Assembly (NCBI GenBank): GCA_031279155.1
Contig: JAITJB010000233.1
Location: forward strand, 1 to 14,342
From: Deltaproteobacteria bacterium
GTDB taxonomy: Bacteria; Desulfobacterota; Desulfarculia; Adiutricales; Adiutricaceae
DNA length: 14,342 nucleotides
Direction of reading: 5' to 3'
The translations under genes were made by a program, and so were the position numbers. Below, piece after piece: positions 14,058 to 14,342 of the stretch. Under the pieces are notes generated by a model. The model worked only from the letters and a program-made list of their open reading frames with translations. It had not been told where the DNA came from and searched no databases. Numbering within the stretch: the first letter of the stretch is position 1; each line of letters opens with the position of its first letter.

Positions 14058-14342
14058 ATGGGATCTTTAATTGATGAACTTTTAATTAAGTTCCAAGAGG
14101 AAGGCGAAAAAAAGATAGCAGCAACCAGAGCGGAAGGCGAAAAAAAGATAGCAGCAACCAGAGCGGAAGCCGAAAAAAAGATGGCAGCAGCCAGAGCGGA
14201 AACCATAGCGGAAACCAGGGCAGAAAATATAGCGAAGTTCGCTCTGAAGTCCCGCGACAATGGTCATAAACCCTCTGTTATCTGTAAGATTTTAGATATT
14301 TCCGAAGAAAAGCTGGAGGCCATTTTTAAAAATGCCACTAAG
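14058..14342 (+). CDS. Rpn/PD-(D/E)XK-associated-like coiled-coil protein (partial, runs off the window)
   Basis: An open frame of 95 codons starts at ATG 14058, preceded by AAGGAGGGG with ideal spacing, and has no stop before the right edge. A short N-terminal helix (MGSLIDELLIKFQEE) leads into three 11-residue repeats (EGEKKIAATRA, the same again, then EAEKKMAAARA; residues 15-47) and shorter variants up to about residue 59. This predicts a hendecad coiled coil. The last visible part (about 60-92) has a helix-turn-helix-like pattern, KFALKSRDNGHKPSVICKIL then DISEEKLEAI. The coiled coil plus this tail resembles the C-termini of Rpn-family recombination-promoting nucleases and related transposase-like proteins. 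Here there is no nuclease domain in front, so it is either a small relative or a C-terminal remnant with its own start. Function unknown. Confidence 0.8.
   Translation, partial: MGSLIDELLIKFQEEGEKKIAATRAEGEKKIAATRAEAEKKMAAARAETIAETRAENIAKFALKSRDNGHKPSVICKILDISEEKLEAIFKNATK
14100..14198 (+). repeat. 33-bp tandem repeats in the coiled-coil gene
   Basis: Three units of 33 bp encode 11 residues each. The first two units are nearly identical in DNA and the third differs at a few bases, which indicates recent duplication. Confidence 0.8.

Overview
The window looks like part of the chromosome of a strictly anaerobic, H2-metabolising bacterium. The evidence is an NAD-linked multisubunit [FeFe]-hydrogenase of the HydABC type, a lipoprotein, a Tat signal peptide with the S-R-R-x-F-L-K motif, and a PocR-type sensor. 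A Desulfobacterota-like, spirochaete or clostridial anaerobe would fit. No rRNA or marker gene is present, so the taxonomy is only an inference. No rRNA, tRNA, CRISPR array or complete insertion sequence was seen.

Left part (131-2509, minus strand): a two-gene signalling unit. A PocR-domain protein with a LytS-like kinase module is followed after 3 nt by a REC-AraC response regulator. The receiver is intact. The kinase module has lost its phospho-acceptor His and the key ATP-site residues.

Centre left (2941-7773, minus strand): a tight hydrogenase operon, hydC-hydB-hydA, followed by a fourth small gene that is a stand-alone copy of the HydA/NuoG N-terminal iron-sulfur region. Upstream of hydC and upstream of the regulator pair lies the same 14-bp element (minus strand: GTCTGAATTTWACC), 49 and 48 bp from a perfect TATAAT. 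This suggests that one factor controls both units.

Middle (7774-8609): a long non-coding region with the hyd promoter and several inverted and direct repeats. It is followed by an AGCS-family Na+/alanine-glycine symporter (8610-9953, plus), a GCTAG-rich degenerate repeat tract, and a strong bidirectional terminator (10079-10120).

Centre right (10138-12895, minus strand): a methionine-type ABC importer operon, metN-metI-metQ. The metQ lipoprotein has an unusual Pro/Ala/Glu linker. An intrinsic-terminator hairpin sits 65 nt upstream of metN.

Right part: a minus-strand gene (13290-13844) encodes a Tat-exported protein made of ten tandem 13-residue Cys/Gly repeats, a family I do not recognise. 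Beyond it, a plus-strand gene with a good promoter and ribosome binding site starts at 14058 and runs off the window. It encodes a short coiled coil with an 11-residue repeat and a helical tail like the C-termini of Rpn/PD-(D/E)XK transposase-like proteins.
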